Of a DNA stretch of 64,000 bases, positions 7,757 to 18,893 are shown in pieces. The position numbers and the translations under genes were made by a program. Every line of letters starts with the position of its first letter. Position 1 is the stretch's first letter. The notes below the pieces were generated by a model. It had not been told where the DNA came from. It saw only the letters and a list, made by a program, of their open reading frames with translations, and did not search any database. This DNA is from Ascidiaceihabitans donghaensis (GTDB lineage Bacteria; Pseudomonadota; Alphaproteobacteria; Rhodobacterales; Rhodobacteraceae). Location of the stretch: contig NZ_OMOR01000001.1 in the NCBI RefSeq assembly GCF_900302465.1, positions 2,170,001-2,234,000 on the forward strand, written 5' to 3'.

Positions 7757-8632
7757 TCACCCTTGAGCAGCTTTCGCAACTTCAGCTGCGAAGTCTTCTT
7801 TGACAACTTCGATGCCTTCGCCAACTTCAAGACGTACAAACCCTGTGATGGTCGCACCCGCTTCTTTGGCAGCGGCTTCCACTGTCAAATCGGGGTTCAC
7901 CACGAAGGATTGGTTCAAAAGTGTCACTTCAGCCATGTATTTCTTCATGCGGCCAACGATCATTTTTTCGATCACAGCTTCCGGCTTGCCGGATTCGCGT
8001 GCGATGTCCATCTGAACGGTTTTCTCTTTTTCGACAACTGCCGGGTCAAGGTCCGCTTCAGACAAAGACGCAGGGTTCACAGCGGCGATGTGCATCGCAA
8101 CCTGTTTGCCAAACGCTTCGTCGCCGCCGTCCATAGCAACCAAAACACCGATTTTGCCCATGCCGGGTGCCGCCGCGTTGTGAACATAAGACACCACTGT
8201 GCTGCCTTCTTGCACGGCCATGCGACGCACGGACATGTTTTCGCCGATCACAGCAACCGCGTCTGTCACGGTCTGCTCAACGGATTTGCCGTCCATGTCA
8301 GCCGCTTTCAGCGCGTCGATATCGGATGTGTTGATCGCAACGTCTGCAATGCCTGCAACCATCTTCTGGAAGTCCGCGTTTTTGCCAACGAAGTCGGTTT
8401 CAGAATTCACTTCAACCGCAACGCCTTTGCCGCCTTCAACTTTGACGGCCACAAGACCTTCAGCTGCTGTACGACCGGATTTTTTCGCCGCTTTGGCCAA
8501 ACCTTTGGTGCGCAGCCAATCAACCGCTGCTTCCATGTCGCCATCGTTCTCGGTCAACGCTTTTTTCGCGTCCATCATGCCTGCGCCGGTGCTGTCGCGC
8601 AGTTCTTTTACCATTGCTGCTGTAATAGCCAT
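7757..8632 (-). CDS. tsf: Translation elongation factor Ts
   Basis: This 291-residue protein is the guanine nucleotide exchange factor that recycles EF-Tu-GDP. The N-terminal UBA-like part reads [26 protein letters not shown], the classic family signature, followed by [16 protein letters not shown]. The core has [12 protein letters not shown], the TDFV motif that contacts EF-Tu. The ATG at 8632 is preceded by AGGAGAAC; a TTG one codon upstream is ignored. It follows rpsB by about 70 bases in the same direction, the standard rpsB-tsf operon, and ends at a strong terminator. Length is normal for alphaproteobacteria. Confidence 0.97.
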   Translation of the reverse strand: MAITAAMVKELRDSTGAGMMDAKKALTENDGDMEAAVDWLRTKGLAKAAKKSGRTAAEGLVAVKVEGGKGVAVEVNSETDFVGKNADFQKMVAGIADVAINTSDIDALKAADMDGKSVEQTVTDAVAVIGENMSVRRMAVQEGSTVVSYVHNAAAPGMGKIGVLVAMDGGDEAFGKQVAMHIAAVNPASLSEADLDPAVVEKEKTVQMDIARESGKPEAVIEKMIVGRMKKYMAEVTLLNQSFVVNPDLTVEAAAKEAGATITGFVRLEVGEGIEVVKEDFAAEVAKAAQG

Positions 8633-8704
8633 CAATGTTCTCCTGATAAGAGGTGTGAGTGAAGCGGACCCCTGCCCGCTTCATGTGTCATCCGTATGAA
8701 AGCC

Positions 8705-9490
8705 TTAGCTTTCGGCAGGCGCTTCCGCTGCAGCTTCTTCAGCTACGGCTTCTTCGACAGGTGCTTCTTCCATTGCGCCCAGATCAACGCCAGCGGCGCC
8801 CAATTGAGCGGACATGCCGTCAAGTGCCGCACGTGCTGCAAGGTCTGTGTACAAAGCGATGGCGCGTGCCGCGTCGTCGTTGCCTGGAATGATGTAGTCG
8901 ATGCCATCAGGAGAGCAGTTGGTGTCGACAACAGCCACAACCGGGATACCCAGTTTGTTGGCTTCCGCGATGGCCAATGCCTCTTTTTTCACGTCGATCA
9001 CAAAGATCAGGTCGGGACGACCGCCCATTTCGCGAATGCCGCCCAAAGACGCTTGCAATTTGCCCTGGTCACGTTCCATGCCCAGACGTTCTTTTTTGGT
9101 GAAGCCCTCAAAGCCCATCTCGGATTGCTCGTCGATGTTTTTCAGACGCTGGATGGACTTGGACACGGTTTGCCAGTTGGTCAATGTGCCGCCCAACCAG
9201 CGGTGGTTCATGTAGTACTGTGCGCATTTTTCGGCTGCATCAGCGATAGGCTGTGCCGCTTGACGTTTTGTGCCCACAAACAACACGCTGCCGCCTTTGG
9301 CGACTGTGTTGCGGATCACTTCCAGCGCTTGGTCCAGCATGGGCACTGTTTGTGTCAGGTCCATGATGTGAATGCCGTTGCGTGCGCCGTAAATATACGT
9401 GCCCATACGCGGGTTCCAGCGCTGTGTTTGGTGACCAAAGTGTACGCCTGCTTCAAGCAATTGGCGCATGGTGAACTCAGGAAGAGCCAT
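8705..9490 (-). CDS. rpsB: 30S ribosomal protein S2
   Basis: This 261-residue protein begins [20 protein letters not shown] and contains the S2 signatures [22 protein letters not shown] and [33 protein letters not shown]. The C-terminus is an acidic, Ala/Glu-rich tail (about 25 residues) common in alphaproteobacterial S2. S2 binds late on the 30S subunit near S1. It is the first gene of the rpsB-tsf operon and has a well-formed promoter about 115 bases upstream. Confidence 0.97.
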   Translation of the reverse strand: MALPEFTMRQLLEAGVHFGHQTQRWNPRMGTYIYGARNGIHIMDLTQTVPMLDQALEVIRNTVAKGGSVLFVGTKRQAAQPIADAAEKCAQYYMNHRWLGGTLTNWQTVSKSIQRLKNIDEQSEMGFEGFTKKERLGMERDQGKLQASLGGIREMGGRPDLIFVIDVKKEALAIAEANKLGIPVVAVVDTNCSPDGIDYIIPGNDDAARAIALYTDLAARAALDGMSAQLGAAGVDLGAMEEAPVEEAVAEEAAAEAPAES

Positions 9491-9941
9491 GTTGTCTTTA
9501 CCTTTCCGGTTTTCGCCTCGTCGGGGGAAGATGCGATTGCATCAACCGGTGGACGTTGGGGGATGTCTGTCCCAAGGCCCGATAACCCCGACTGCGGGTT
9601 TAAGTGCCGCGCGTATAAGCGGGATTTGCCTGCACGGCAAGGCGTTATTGCGGGATTTAGAGCGCCATAGGCCAGATCCCGTGCGAATCGCCAACCAAAA
9701 CAACGCGCTATGGTTGTGGCGCCGGCCGAAAATTCGAATTTGCCCCATCATGGATCAGCATTTGTATATGGTCAAAAACACCTCAAGCGTCAAAAGGTAC
9801 GGAAAACCCTGTGTCGTAGCCCTTGTTTGCCCCGGTCTTGTGCCTTGGCGAAAACCTGCATGACGCGTATAGTTGATGCATTGGTTTTAATGACTTTAGG
9901 GCGCGTATTTTGCGCTGCAACTGTGAAGGATTGCTTGAGCA
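9491..9941. other. Divergent intergenic region between rpsB and the cyclase gene
   Basis: About 450 bases with no credible gene. The left part is the rpsB leader and promoter. The leader holds GC-rich inverted segments that might be an autoregulatory S2 site, but I cannot match a known rpsB leader. The right part is upstream of the cyclase gene and shows no clear promoter. Confidence 0.5.
9612..9640 (-). promoter_or_regulatory. Sigma-70-type promoter for rpsB-tsf
   Basis: On the minus strand TTGCCG (9640-9635) and TATACG (9617-9612) are separated by exactly 17 bases. Transcription would start near 9605, giving a leader of about 115 bases before the rpsB ATG. Confidence 0.7.
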
Positions 9942-10826
9942 ATGAGTGTGGATCGCGCAATTTTGCTGTGTGACGTGTCAGGCAGCACCCCGCTTTATGA
10001 ACAACATGGTGATGAACGCGCCAGTAAGATGGTCCACGATTGTGTCGAGGGCATGCTGGAAATCGCCAACCGCCGCGGCGGCGAATTTGTCCGCACCAAA
10101 GGCGATGATGTGCTGTGCCTGTTCGAAAACGCGGATCGTGCATTGATCGCGGCCAAAGAAATTCTGGACTACGGCACCGCAGGCTCTGTGTCTGTCCATG
10201 GTGGCTTGCACTACGGCACTGTTTTGTGGCGTGGCACCGAATTGTTTGGGGGGGCTGTCAATGTGGCCGCCCGATTGTCTGGCCGGTCCAAAGACAACGA
10301 AGTTTTGTTAAGCGGCACATTTGTCGAAAAGATCGCACCCAGTCAGGCCTCTGAGTTGCGCCCCATGGGGGAAATGACTTTAAAAGGCACCGAAGTGCCA
10401 ACAGAGATCTACGCCCTTCTGGCACCAGACGAAGACGGCATGACCCGCCTTGTCGCACAACCCGAGATGCTGAACCTGAAACGCCGCGCCACAGAAACAG
10501 GTGCCGTTGTGACATTGCGATTTGATGGCAAAACGCACACCCTGCACGAAGGCGAAGAGATCAAAATCGGGCGATCCCCTGAATGCACCATTGTCATCGC
10601 AGAGCCGTGGATTTCACGGGTGCATGCCACAATGACAGTGCGCGGTGGTCTGGTGGAATTTACGGACCGTTCTGCGGGGGGGTGTTCGTTGACCTTCGGA
10701 TCAACGGTCGATTTTTTCATCCGCCGTCAAACCGTAGCGCTTACAGGTGAAGGCAGTATCGAAATGGCGGGCGCCGCTGTTGGCACCGCCCTGCCGCGAG
10801 TTCACTTCGACATCACTGCGGCCTGA
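9942..10826 (+). CDS. Class III nucleotidyl cyclase domain fused to an FHA domain
   Basis: This 294-residue protein has an adenylyl/guanylyl cyclase homology domain at about 1-165 and an FHA domain at about 185-290. In the cyclase part the first metal Asp lies in LLCDVSGST (Asp11), and the KGDD motif (Lys53, Asp55) carries the adenine-selecting Lys and the second metal Asp. GAVNVAARLSG has the Asn and Arg transition-state residues, so it may be active and make cAMP. The FHA part shows IKIGRSPECTIVI, then EPWISRVHATM, the phosphothreonine-binding Arg/Ser/His pattern. No transmembrane segment is seen. Its last 25 bases overlap the convergent olsA gene. Confidence 0.82.
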   Translation: MSVDRAILLCDVSGSTPLYEQHGDERASKMVHDCVEGMLEIANRRGGEFVRTKGDDVLCLFENADRALIAAKEILDYGTAGSVSVHGGLHYGTVLWRGTELFGGAVNVAARLSGRSKDNEVLLSGTFVEKIAPSQASELRPMGEMTLKGTEVPTEIYALLAPDEDGMTRLVAQPEMLNLKRRATETGAVVTLRFDGKTHTLHEGEEIKIGRSPECTIVIAEPWISRVHATMTVRGGLVEFTDRSAGGCSLTFGSTVDFFIRRQTVALTGEGSIEMAGAAVGTALPRVHFDITAA

Positions 10827-11662
10827 TCTTCGATCGCGCGGTGTTTGCGGTGGTGCACCGATCGCACTTCGGCCTCGCAGAACGCAGCCAGCGCTTTGCG
10901 CCCCCCATGATCCCAGACCTTGGTGGGCGGATGATAGGTGATTTCCACCGAACCTTGCTGCTTTTGCGCCAAAGTCATCAACAGATGCGTACCAAACGAC
11001 ATATCACCCCACCAACCATAGAACCGCGGGTCTTCGCCCGGCGGCGCATGAAACACAGCCGAGATGCATTGGATGTAGGTCTGGTCCGGCAGGCCAGGTG
11101 CCAGAAAGGCTTCGAACAACGTCGGTTTGAAAGGCAACACCCGCAGCCCGTCCGTGCTGGTGCCTTCAGGGAAAAACAGCATGCGGTGCCCTGCCTTCAG
11201 CCGTCGCGTCAGCATCGCGGTTTGCTTGTCCGCATGCGCACGGTCGCGCACAACAAACATTGTGCCCGTGACACGCGCCAGAACACCGATGCCCGGCCAA
11301 TTGGCGACTTCGTCTTTGGAAACAAAAAACACCTGTTGTTCGGCGTTAAGCACCAAAATGTCCAACCAGCTGGTGTGGTTTGACACCACCGCCCCTGCCT
11401 GCGTCATGGGCTGCCCGTGTTGCGTGATTTTGATGCCAAGCACAAACAATGAAGTGCGGCACACAAATTGCACAATATAAGGGGTCAACGGACGACGACG
11501 GCCATAAAACGCGCGTTCCGGCAAGCGCAGGACAAGCAGGGCCAACAACGACACAAGGATTACCGCGATGATAACGATACCGCGCCGCACCACACGCAGC
11601 TTGTCCGCCATGCCAAAGGTCTTTGGCTCGGGCTCTTGCCCGTCGCTCCAGCTGACGGTCAT
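10802..11662 (-). CDS. olsA: Lysophospholipid/ornithine-lipid O-acyltransferase (PlsC family)
   Basis: This 286-residue protein is a 1-acylglycerol-3-phosphate acyltransferase family member, with an N-terminal membrane helix at about 27-47. The catalytic HxxxxD motif is NHTSWLD near residue 94, and the acceptor-binding block is FFPEGTSTDG near 164. It directly follows olsB with an ATGA overlap, so it very probably catalyses the second step of ornithine lipid synthesis, O-acylation of lyso-ornithine lipid. Ornithine lipids replace phospholipids in many marine roseobacters when phosphate is low. Some OlsA proteins also acylate lysophosphatidic acid, so a dual role is possible. Confidence 0.85.
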   Translation of the reverse strand: MTVSWSDGQEPEPKTFGMADKLRVVRRGIVIIAVILVSLLALLVLRLPERAFYGRRRPLTPYIVQFVCRTSLFVLGIKITQHGQPMTQAGAVVSNHTSWLDILVLNAEQQVFFVSKDEVANWPGIGVLARVTGTMFVVRDRAHADKQTAMLTRRLKAGHRMLFFPEGTSTDGLRVLPFKPTLFEAFLAPGLPDQTYIQCISAVFHAPPGEDPRFYGWWGDMSFGTHLLMTLAQKQQGSVEITYHPPTKVWDHGGRKALAAFCEAEVRSVHHRKHRAIEDQAAVMSK

Positions 11663-12429
11663 GATGCGGGTCCTTTGACGTCTGTGCGCGCATACAGACG
11701 CGCGTGCTTTGCGTTGATTTTGCTCGTGTCCATCATCATAAAAACATCCGTCGTGTTAAACTGCCGGTCAATATACGCGCCTTCCCCGACGACGCCACCC
11801 AAACGCAAATAGGCTTTGATCAACGCAGGCATATCAACCATAGCCGCACGTCTGTCCAACGCAGGTTCAGGCACCAGATTCATCGTTTGAAAGGCGTCTG
11901 CCTGCGCCCGCACACGTAGTTTTTGTGGTGCCAAATGGCGGTGGTGCAGCAAAGACAAAGGCGCCGCAAGACGGGCGAGATCAGTGCCATGGAAACTGGC
12001 CACACCAAACAGAATGTCAATACGATGACGTGCAATGTAGTCCGCCAGTGCGCCCCACAGGTGGATCATCGCGGCACCACCGCGGTGGTCGGGGTGCAAG
12101 CAGGATCGGCCCAGTTCCAGCACCTTTTGGTCTGATCGCAACAGCGGGGCCAGATCGTATTCGGCCTGCGAATAAAACTGACCGGCGCTGCGGGCTTGAT
12201 CACGTGACATCAAGCGGTACACCCCCACGACCGTCCCCAAAGCATCGTCAAACAGCAAAAGATGGTCTGATACCGCGTCAAAGCGGTCTTTTTCCAGTTT
12301 GTTGTCATGATCGACCATTGGGCCTGTGCCGCCCAGCTCTGACACGAACACGTCATACCGCAATCTCTGCGCCAAGCGCAGGTCATTGGGGGTTTCAGCA
12401 AATGCTGCGCGAAACTTAGGGATGTGCAC
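11659..12429 (-). CDS. olsB: L-ornithine N-alpha-acyltransferase
   Basis: This 256-residue GNAT-like acyltransferase transfers a 3-hydroxyacyl group from acyl-ACP to the alpha-amino group of ornithine, the first step of ornithine lipid synthesis. Typical motifs are AQRLRYDVFVSELGG near residue 20, VGVYRLM near 68, and VLELGRSCLHPDHRGGAAMIHLWGALADYI near 104-133, which form the acyl-ACP binding core. The start is a GTG with no strong ribosome binding site, so it could be misplaced by a few codons. It forms a translationally coupled pair with olsA. Confidence 0.88.
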   Translation of the reverse strand: MHIPKFRAAFAETPNDLRLAQRLRYDVFVSELGGTGPMVDHDNKLEKDRFDAVSDHLLLFDDALGTVVGVYRLMSRDQARSAGQFYSQAEYDLAPLLRSDQKVLELGRSCLHPDHRGGAAMIHLWGALADYIARHRIDILFGVASFHGTDLARLAAPLSLLHHRHLAPQKLRVRAQADAFQTMNLVPEPALDRRAAMVDMPALIKAYLRLGGVVGEGAYIDRQFNTTDVFMMMDTSKINAKHARLYARTDVKGPAS

Positions 12430-12526
12430 TTGCGAATCTCGCGTATAAGTAGAATATGAGATAGTTCACAACCTGAATTAATTAGGATAAACTTGTAGAC
12501 CACACGTCCCGTTAACCTTTCGGAAA

Positions 12527-12715
12527 CTATGTTGATCCATCAAATACGGGAACCAGCGGCACTCTGGAACTGTCGATCGTGATTTTACCTTGATGGCGAA
12601 AATTCACAGTCACACGGCCCGAGATGTTGCTTTGAACCTGCCCGGTGCCCCAATCACTATGATCAGGGTGCCTGACCAACATACCCGGAGCCAGAATGGC
12701 ATTTAGATCTTCCAT
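12527..12715 (-). CDS. DUF3553 family small protein
   Basis: The 62-residue product has LNAILAPGMLVRHPDHSDWG followed by GTGQVQSNISGRVTVNF, matching the short DUF3553 family found widely in Rhodobacterales. It resembles the RNAP-interacting/Tudor-like fold seen in some UvrD C-termini, but the function is not established. It has a GAAGGGA ribosome binding site and is divergent from chpT with only about 40 bases between the two start codons, so the promoters must overlap. Confidence 0.8.
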   Translation of the reverse strand: MEDLNAILAPGMLVRHPDHSDWGTGQVQSNISGRVTVNFRHQGKITIDSSRVPLVPVFDGST

Positions 12716-12756
12716 ATCCCTTCATCGCCTCCCACAGCTTCGCATTGGAACATCCA

Positions 12757-13359
12757 ATGGGGCATAACACAGTCAACCTTGCCGCTTTGATCGGCAGCCG
12801 CATTTGCCATGATCTCATATCGCCAATCGGGGCAATCAACAATGGGTTGGAATTGTTGGGCATGACGGGGGCTGCTGCCAATGAAGGCCCCGAGCTGGAT
12901 TTGATCACGGAAAGCGTCGACAACGCCAGCGCACGCATCCGGTTTTTCCGTGTGGCTTATGGCGCATCGAGTGATCAGGAAATAGGGCGCTCTGAAATCG
13001 TTTCTGTCTTGAATGATGTGATGCGCAGCAGCCGCTTGAAAGTGGCTTGGGGGCCATTGGATGCGCAGCCGCGCAGCATGGTACGTCTGGCATTTCTGGC
13101 CATTCAATGCGCTGAGACAGCCATGCCTTACGGTGGACGTTTGGAAGTCACATGCACCGACGGCAAATGGATGATCCACGGCAAAGCCGACAAGCTGAAC
13201 ATCGATACGGCCCTGTGGCGTATTCTGGACGGCGCTGACGCAGAAGACAGTTTGGCCCCTGCGCATGTACAGTTCGCATTGCTTCCTGCTGTGGCGCAGG
13301 ACGAAAACCGCACACCGGCCACATCAATCGGCGATCAGGACATCAAGATCAGCTTCTGA
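12757..13359 (+). CDS. chpT: Histidine phosphotransferase ChpT
   Basis: This 200-residue protein matches ChpT, which relays phosphate from the hybrid kinase CckA to CtrA and CpdR in the alphaproteobacterial cell-cycle and motility pathway. The phosphorylated His lies in SRICHDLISPIGAINNGLELL near residues 13-33. The C-terminal half is a degenerate HATPase-like domain, as expected for this dimeric phosphotransferase. I chose the ATG at 12757; a TTG twelve bases upstream is also in frame, and neither has a strong ribosome binding site. In roseobacters this pathway controls motility and gene transfer agents. It converges on proA. Confidence 0.87.
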   Translation: MGHNTVNLAALIGSRICHDLISPIGAINNGLELLGMTGAAANEGPELDLITESVDNASARIRFFRVAYGASSDQEIGRSEIVSVLNDVMRSSRLKVAWGPLDAQPRSMVRLAFLAIQCAETAMPYGGRLEVTCTDGKWMIHGKADKLNIDTALWRILDGADAEDSLAPAHVQFALLPAVAQDENRTPATSIGDQDIKISF

Positions 13360-13370
13360 CGCCTATGCCA

Positions 13371-14636
13371 TCACGCGCGTGTTGTTCCATCCCCGACCAC
13401 CAGATATTTAAAACTGGTCAATTGGGCTGCCCCCACTGGGCCGCGCGCGTGCATCTTGCCTGTTGCGATACCGATTTCGGCCCCCATGCCGAATTCGCCA
13501 CCATCGGCAAATTGGGTCGACGCATTGTGCATCAAAATCGCGCTGTCGAGACGCTGCATAAACCTGTCCGCAACGTTTTGGTCTTCGGTAAGAACGCAAT
13601 CGGTGTGGTTTGATCCATACTGGCGGATGTGGGCAATCGCTTCATCGACGCTGCCAACGGTTTTAGCAGCGATTATCATATCCAGATACTCTGTGCCCCA
13701 GTCCGTTTCATCGGCAGGCACAGTACCCGCGATCTTGGCCAGATTGGCGCCCGCGCGCACTTCTACGCCTGCATCGACCAACGCTTTCACAATGCCCTGC
13801 CCGATTGTGTCGGCCACAGCCTCATGGATCAACAAACACTCCGCAGCACCGCAAATACCTGTACGCCGCGTTTTGGCGTTCAACACCACGTTTAGTACTT
13901 TTGCGGGATCGGCGTGTTGATCCACGTAGATATGCACAATGCCCTCCAGATGGGCAAAAACCGGCACGCGGGCTTCTTTTTGCACCAGTCCCACCAATCC
14001 CTTCCCACCTCGGGGCACAATCACGTCAATGGTGTTGGTCATGGTCAGCATTTCTTGCACGGCGGCGCGGTCGCGTGTGGGCACAAGCTGGATTGACGCT
14101 TCGGGCAGGTTCGCGTCCTTCAACCCCTGAACCAGACACGCATGAATGGCGCGTGAGGAATTGAAGCCTTCTGACCCGCCGCGCAAAATCACCGCATTTC
14201 CGGCTTTAAGACACAGCGCCCCGGCATCCGCTGTCACGTTGGGACGGCTTTCGTAAATCACGCCAATCACGCCCAAAGGTGTGCGCACCCGCTTGATATT
14301 CAGCCCCGTGGGTTGTGTCCATTCGGCAATGACTTCGCCCACCGGATCGGCCTGCTCTGCGATGTTGCGCAGCCCGTCGACGATGGATTGGATGCGGTCC
14401 TCGTCCAGCATCAACCGGTCCATCATCGCATCCGACAGCCCCTTTTCCTTACCATATGCAAGGTCTTTGGCGTTTTCAGAAATGATATGTGCCCGCGCAT
14501 TCCAAACGTTGTCTGCGGCAGAAATCAATGCAGCATGTTTACGTTCCGCGCTGGCTGATGCCAATTCGCCAGCCGCCGCTTTCGCATCTGCGCCAAGTCG
14601 CGCCATGAGAGTTTTGATATCTTGAGTGTCAGTCAT
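13371..14636 (-). CDS. proA: Gamma-glutamyl phosphate reductase
   Basis: This 421-residue enzyme makes glutamate-5-semialdehyde from glutamyl phosphate with NADPH, the second step of proline synthesis. Motifs are [41 protein letters not shown], of which [10 protein letters not shown] is diagnostic, VPRGGKGLV, and the catalytic Cys region [15 protein letters not shown]. The reading frame extends upstream, but the ATG at 14636 has an AGGA site and begins like the family ([20 protein letters not shown]). It follows proB by about 70 bases in an obgE-proB-proA operon. Confidence 0.95.
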   Translation of the reverse strand: MTDTQDIKTLMARLGADAKAAAGELASASAERKHAALISAADNVWNARAHIISENAKDLAYGKEKGLSDAMMDRLMLDEDRIQSIVDGLRNIAEQADPVGEVIAEWTQPTGLNIKRVRTPLGVIGVIYESRPNVTADAGALCLKAGNAVILRGGSEGFNSSRAIHACLVQGLKDANLPEASIQLVPTRDRAAVQEMLTMTNTIDVIVPRGGKGLVGLVQKEARVPVFAHLEGIVHIYVDQHADPAKVLNVVLNAKTRRTGICGAAECLLIHEAVADTIGQGIVKALVDAGVEVRAGANLAKIAGTVPADETDWGTEYLDMIIAAKTVGSVDEAIAHIRQYGSNHTDCVLTEDQNVADRFMQRLDSAILMHNASTQFADGGEFGMGAEIGIATGKMHARGPVGAAQLTSFKYLVVGDGTTRA

Positions 14637-14703
14637 GTGTTTGGTCCTGTTGCCGGCTTGGGGAGCCTCCGGCGGAGGTTTATTTGGCGAGATGAAGATG
14701 GGA

Positions 14704-16841
<2,138 letters not shown>

Positions 16842-16868
16842 CTAACCTGTGTCGCGCACAGGCTCAAT

Positions 16869-17405
16869 CTATAGTTTATGGGTGTAGGTCCAAGTGGGCA
16901 CGGTCGTGTCGCGCGCCACGCAGAAACTTTCGGCGTCTCCGAGGTATTCAAAGCCGCAATGGGTCAAAACGCGCGCGGAGGCTGCGTTGTCTTGGAAGAC
17001 GGATGCAAACATTGTGGCGTGCCCCATCGGGTTGGCGTTGACCAGGGCCTCGACTGCGTCACGCGCAAGCCCGGTGTTCCAAAAGGCCGGCGCCACCCAA
17101 TAGCCGACTTCGGACTGGTTGCGATCCATACGCTGTAAGGAAATCACGCCCATCACTTCGGCCCCGTCCGCTTTGGTGCCATCCATAACCCAGATGTCTT
17201 CGGCGCGGTCGTCTTTCATGGCCCGCGCCACAAAGGCGTCTGTGGTACCGGGGGGCAACGGATGTGGGATCGAGGTTGTCATATGCGCCACGCGCTTGTC
17301 GCTGCTGTACATCTCGATAAGCCCCTTGTCCGACACCCGCAAAGGCCGCAGATCAAAGCGTTCTGTTTCTATCGTCGGCTGCATCGCCAATTCTTTAACG
17401 TCCAT
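16869..17405 (-). CDS. GNAT family N-acetyltransferase (RimJ/RimL-like)
   Basis: This 178-residue protein has the RimJ-type pattern TIETERFDLRPLRVSDKGLI at the N-terminus, then EVGYWVAPAFWNTGLARDAVEALV as the acetyl-CoA binding motif A, and ASVFQDNAASARVLTHCGFEYLG at the C-terminal half. The substrate is unknown; relatives acetylate ribosomal protein N-termini or small amines. A GGAGGAAC ribosome binding site fixes the ATG at 17405, far inside the longer open frame. It lies between the LysE exporter gene (three bases away) and obgE, all on the same strand. Confidence 0.87.
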   Translation of the reverse strand: MDVKELAMQPTIETERFDLRPLRVSDKGLIEMYSSDKRVAHMTTSIPHPLPPGTTDAFVARAMKDDRAEDIWVMDGTKADGAEVMGVISLQRMDRNQSEVGYWVAPAFWNTGLARDAVEALVNANPMGHATMFASVFQDNAASARVLTHCGFEYLGDAESFCVARDTTVPTWTYTHKL

Positions 17406-17407
17406 CG

Positions 17408-18010
17408 TTATGTTCCTCCTCCGAACAGCACGAAAAGCACCGATGCAACCGTCAGGCCCGCAAGGGTGTACATAAGATAGGGTTCGCTGCGCGTTCCTGC
17501 GAGGGTGTGCGCGATCACATGCCCGCCAAGCGTCCAGAACGGATGCATCAAAAGCTGACACGCCAGCAGTACAGCCCCAATCGTTGCAGTCGCGTAAAGT
17601 GCCGACGTGCCCGGCTCAACAAATGCTGTAAAGCCACCCACGATCATCGCCCAGGCCTTTGGATTAAGCGGATGCACGATCAGCCCTGCGGCAAAACCGG
17701 GTGGCTTGCCCGGTCCTTGTGCCGTGTTCAGCCGCATATTCGCAACTTTCCACGCCAGCCAGATGATATATGCGGCAGATACATATTTGAGGGCCGTGAA
17801 CACAAACGGCGCACGGTCGGCCAGTTCCATCAGACCGAACCCTATGGGCCAGATAATCAGCTGTTTGCCAAAGGCGACACCCAGCATGAAAGGCAACGCG
17901 CGGTAAAACCCGTACCGCGCCCCTGTGGCCAGAAGCGCCATGTTGGCAGGCCCGGGCGTGCCAACTTGGCTGGCCGCGAAGATGGCGAAGGATGCTATGG
18001 CCACGCTCAT
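17408..18010 (-). CDS. LysE family amino acid translocator
   Basis: The 200-residue integral membrane protein has the RhtB/LysE fold with about six helices. The N-terminal GTPGPANMALLATGARYGF stretch is the family hallmark, and later HPLNPKAWAMIVGGFTAF repeats the pattern. It should export an amino acid or similar metabolite. I chose the ATG at 18010 because it overlaps the stop of the upstream GNAT gene (ATGA), so these two are translationally coupled, suggesting the acetyltransferase modifies or is linked to the exported compound; that is inference. Confidence 0.87.
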   Translation of the reverse strand: MSVAIASFAIFAASQVGTPGPANMALLATGARYGFYRALPFMLGVAFGKQLIIWPIGFGLMELADRAPFVFTALKYVSAAYIIWLAWKVANMRLNTAQGPGKPPGFAAGLIVHPLNPKAWAMIVGGFTAFVEPGTSALYATATIGAVLLACQLLMHPFWTLGGHVIAHTLAGTRSEPYLMYTLAGLTVASVLFVLFGGGT

Positions 18011-18504
18011 GACTGTGCCTCCCACTGTGTTCGCGTCAGACATACAGACTTTGCCGGGACCGCGATGCCACGCGAGCGGATGTGCAACATTGTGTTGCCA
18101 ACAACCACAAAACCCAATTTCCGCAAGACCGCAGCCGACGCGAAGTTGTCATCGACATAACCAGACATCACATCTGTATCGCTGTGGGCGAAATGATCTG
18201 CCAAAACAGCATGCGCGGCTTCAGTGGCGTAACCTTTGCCCCAGTGCGGTTTTGCAAACCAATACCCCAATTGGGCACCCAAGCCTATGCAACCGATCAA
18301 CTGGCCGTCTTTCAAACACACGGCAGACGCCTGCGCCGTACCGTCTGAAATGAACTGGTCCGCATCCTGGTTCGTATACGGGTATGGCACCACAGTCAGG
18401 CCGCGGCAGGTTTCGGCATCATTGAGGGCTGCAACAATAGCATCAGCATCCTGCGGCACAAAAGGGCGCAAGATCAGGCGTTCTGATGTCAGGGTATGTT
18501 GCAC
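18007..18504 (-). CDS. GNAT family N-acetyltransferase
   Basis: This 165-residue protein begins with LTSERLILRPFVPQDADAIV, a RimJ/RimL-type start, and has QLGYWFAKPHWGKGYATEAAHAVL as the acetyl-CoA binding motif and DNFASAAVLRKLGFVVVG near the end. The start codon is a GTG at 18504 with a distant AGGA. It is a paralog in layout of the GNAT protein at 16869, flanking the LysE gene from the other side. The target is unknown. It lies just after the rpmA terminator, so it may have its own promoter. Confidence 0.85.
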   Translation of the reverse strand: MQHTLTSERLILRPFVPQDADAIVAALNDAETCRGLTVVPYPYTNQDADQFISDGTAQASAVCLKDGQLIGCIGLGAQLGYWFAKPHWGKGYATEAAHAVLADHFAHSDTDVMSGYVDDNFASAAVLRKLGFVVVGNTMLHIRSRGIAVPAKSVCLTRTQWEAQS

Positions 18505-18541
18505 AACAAAAGGATCCTAAGTTCACTAAAGGATTGAAACG

Positions 18542-18570
18542 AAAAAGGGACCGGCGTTTCCGCCGATCCC
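18542..18570 (-). terminator. Intrinsic terminator of rplU-rpmA
   Basis: On the minus strand GGGATCGGCG-GAAA-CGCCGGTCCC makes a ten-pair stem (one G-U) with a GAAA loop, followed by TTTTT. It lies about 28 bases after the rpmA stop. Confidence 0.92.
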
Positions 18571-18597
18571 TTTGATGCTTTTCAATCCGGGTACGGC

Positions 18598-18867
18598 TTA
18601 TTCAGCGGCCTCGGCCACCGGTGTCACGGAAATGAATTTGCGGTTTTTCAGGCCGGAGTGGAACGTCACGTTGCCGTCCACTGTTGCAAAGATCGTGTGA
18701 TCCTTGCCCATGCCTACGCCTTGGCCCGGCCAAAACTTCGTGCCGCGTTGACGGACGATGATGTTGCCTGGGATGACAGCTTCGCCGCCATATTTTTTCA
18801 CGCCAAGACGACGACCCGCTGAATCGCGACCGTTCCGGGATGAACCACCTGCTTTTTTGTGTGCCAT
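18598..18867 (-). CDS. rpmA: 50S ribosomal protein L27
   Basis: This 89-residue protein begins [20 protein letters not shown] and continues [28 protein letters not shown], the L27 signature. The N-terminus reaches the peptidyl-transferase centre. There is no N-terminal extension requiring cleavage, as in Firmicutes. It follows rplU by 26 bases and ends at a strong terminator. Confidence 0.97.
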   Translation of the reverse strand: MAHKKAGGSSRNGRDSAGRRLGVKKYGGEAVIPGNIIVRQRGTKFWPGQGVGMGKDHTIFATVDGNVTFHSGLKNRKFISVTPVAEAAE

Positions 18868-18893
18868 TTGGAATTCTCCTGAATTTTGGGGCC

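Noticed and set aside
8696-9670. Long plus-strand open frame (324 codons) opposite rpsB
   Set aside because: It lies antisense to the certain rpsB gene, has His/Cys-rich composition unlike real proteins, and no ribosome binding site. It is a codon-bias shadow.
13427-13455. GC-rich palindromic stretches near the proA 3' end, considered as a repeat or terminator
   Set aside because: They lie within the proA coding frame and have no T-tract; best explained by codon usage.
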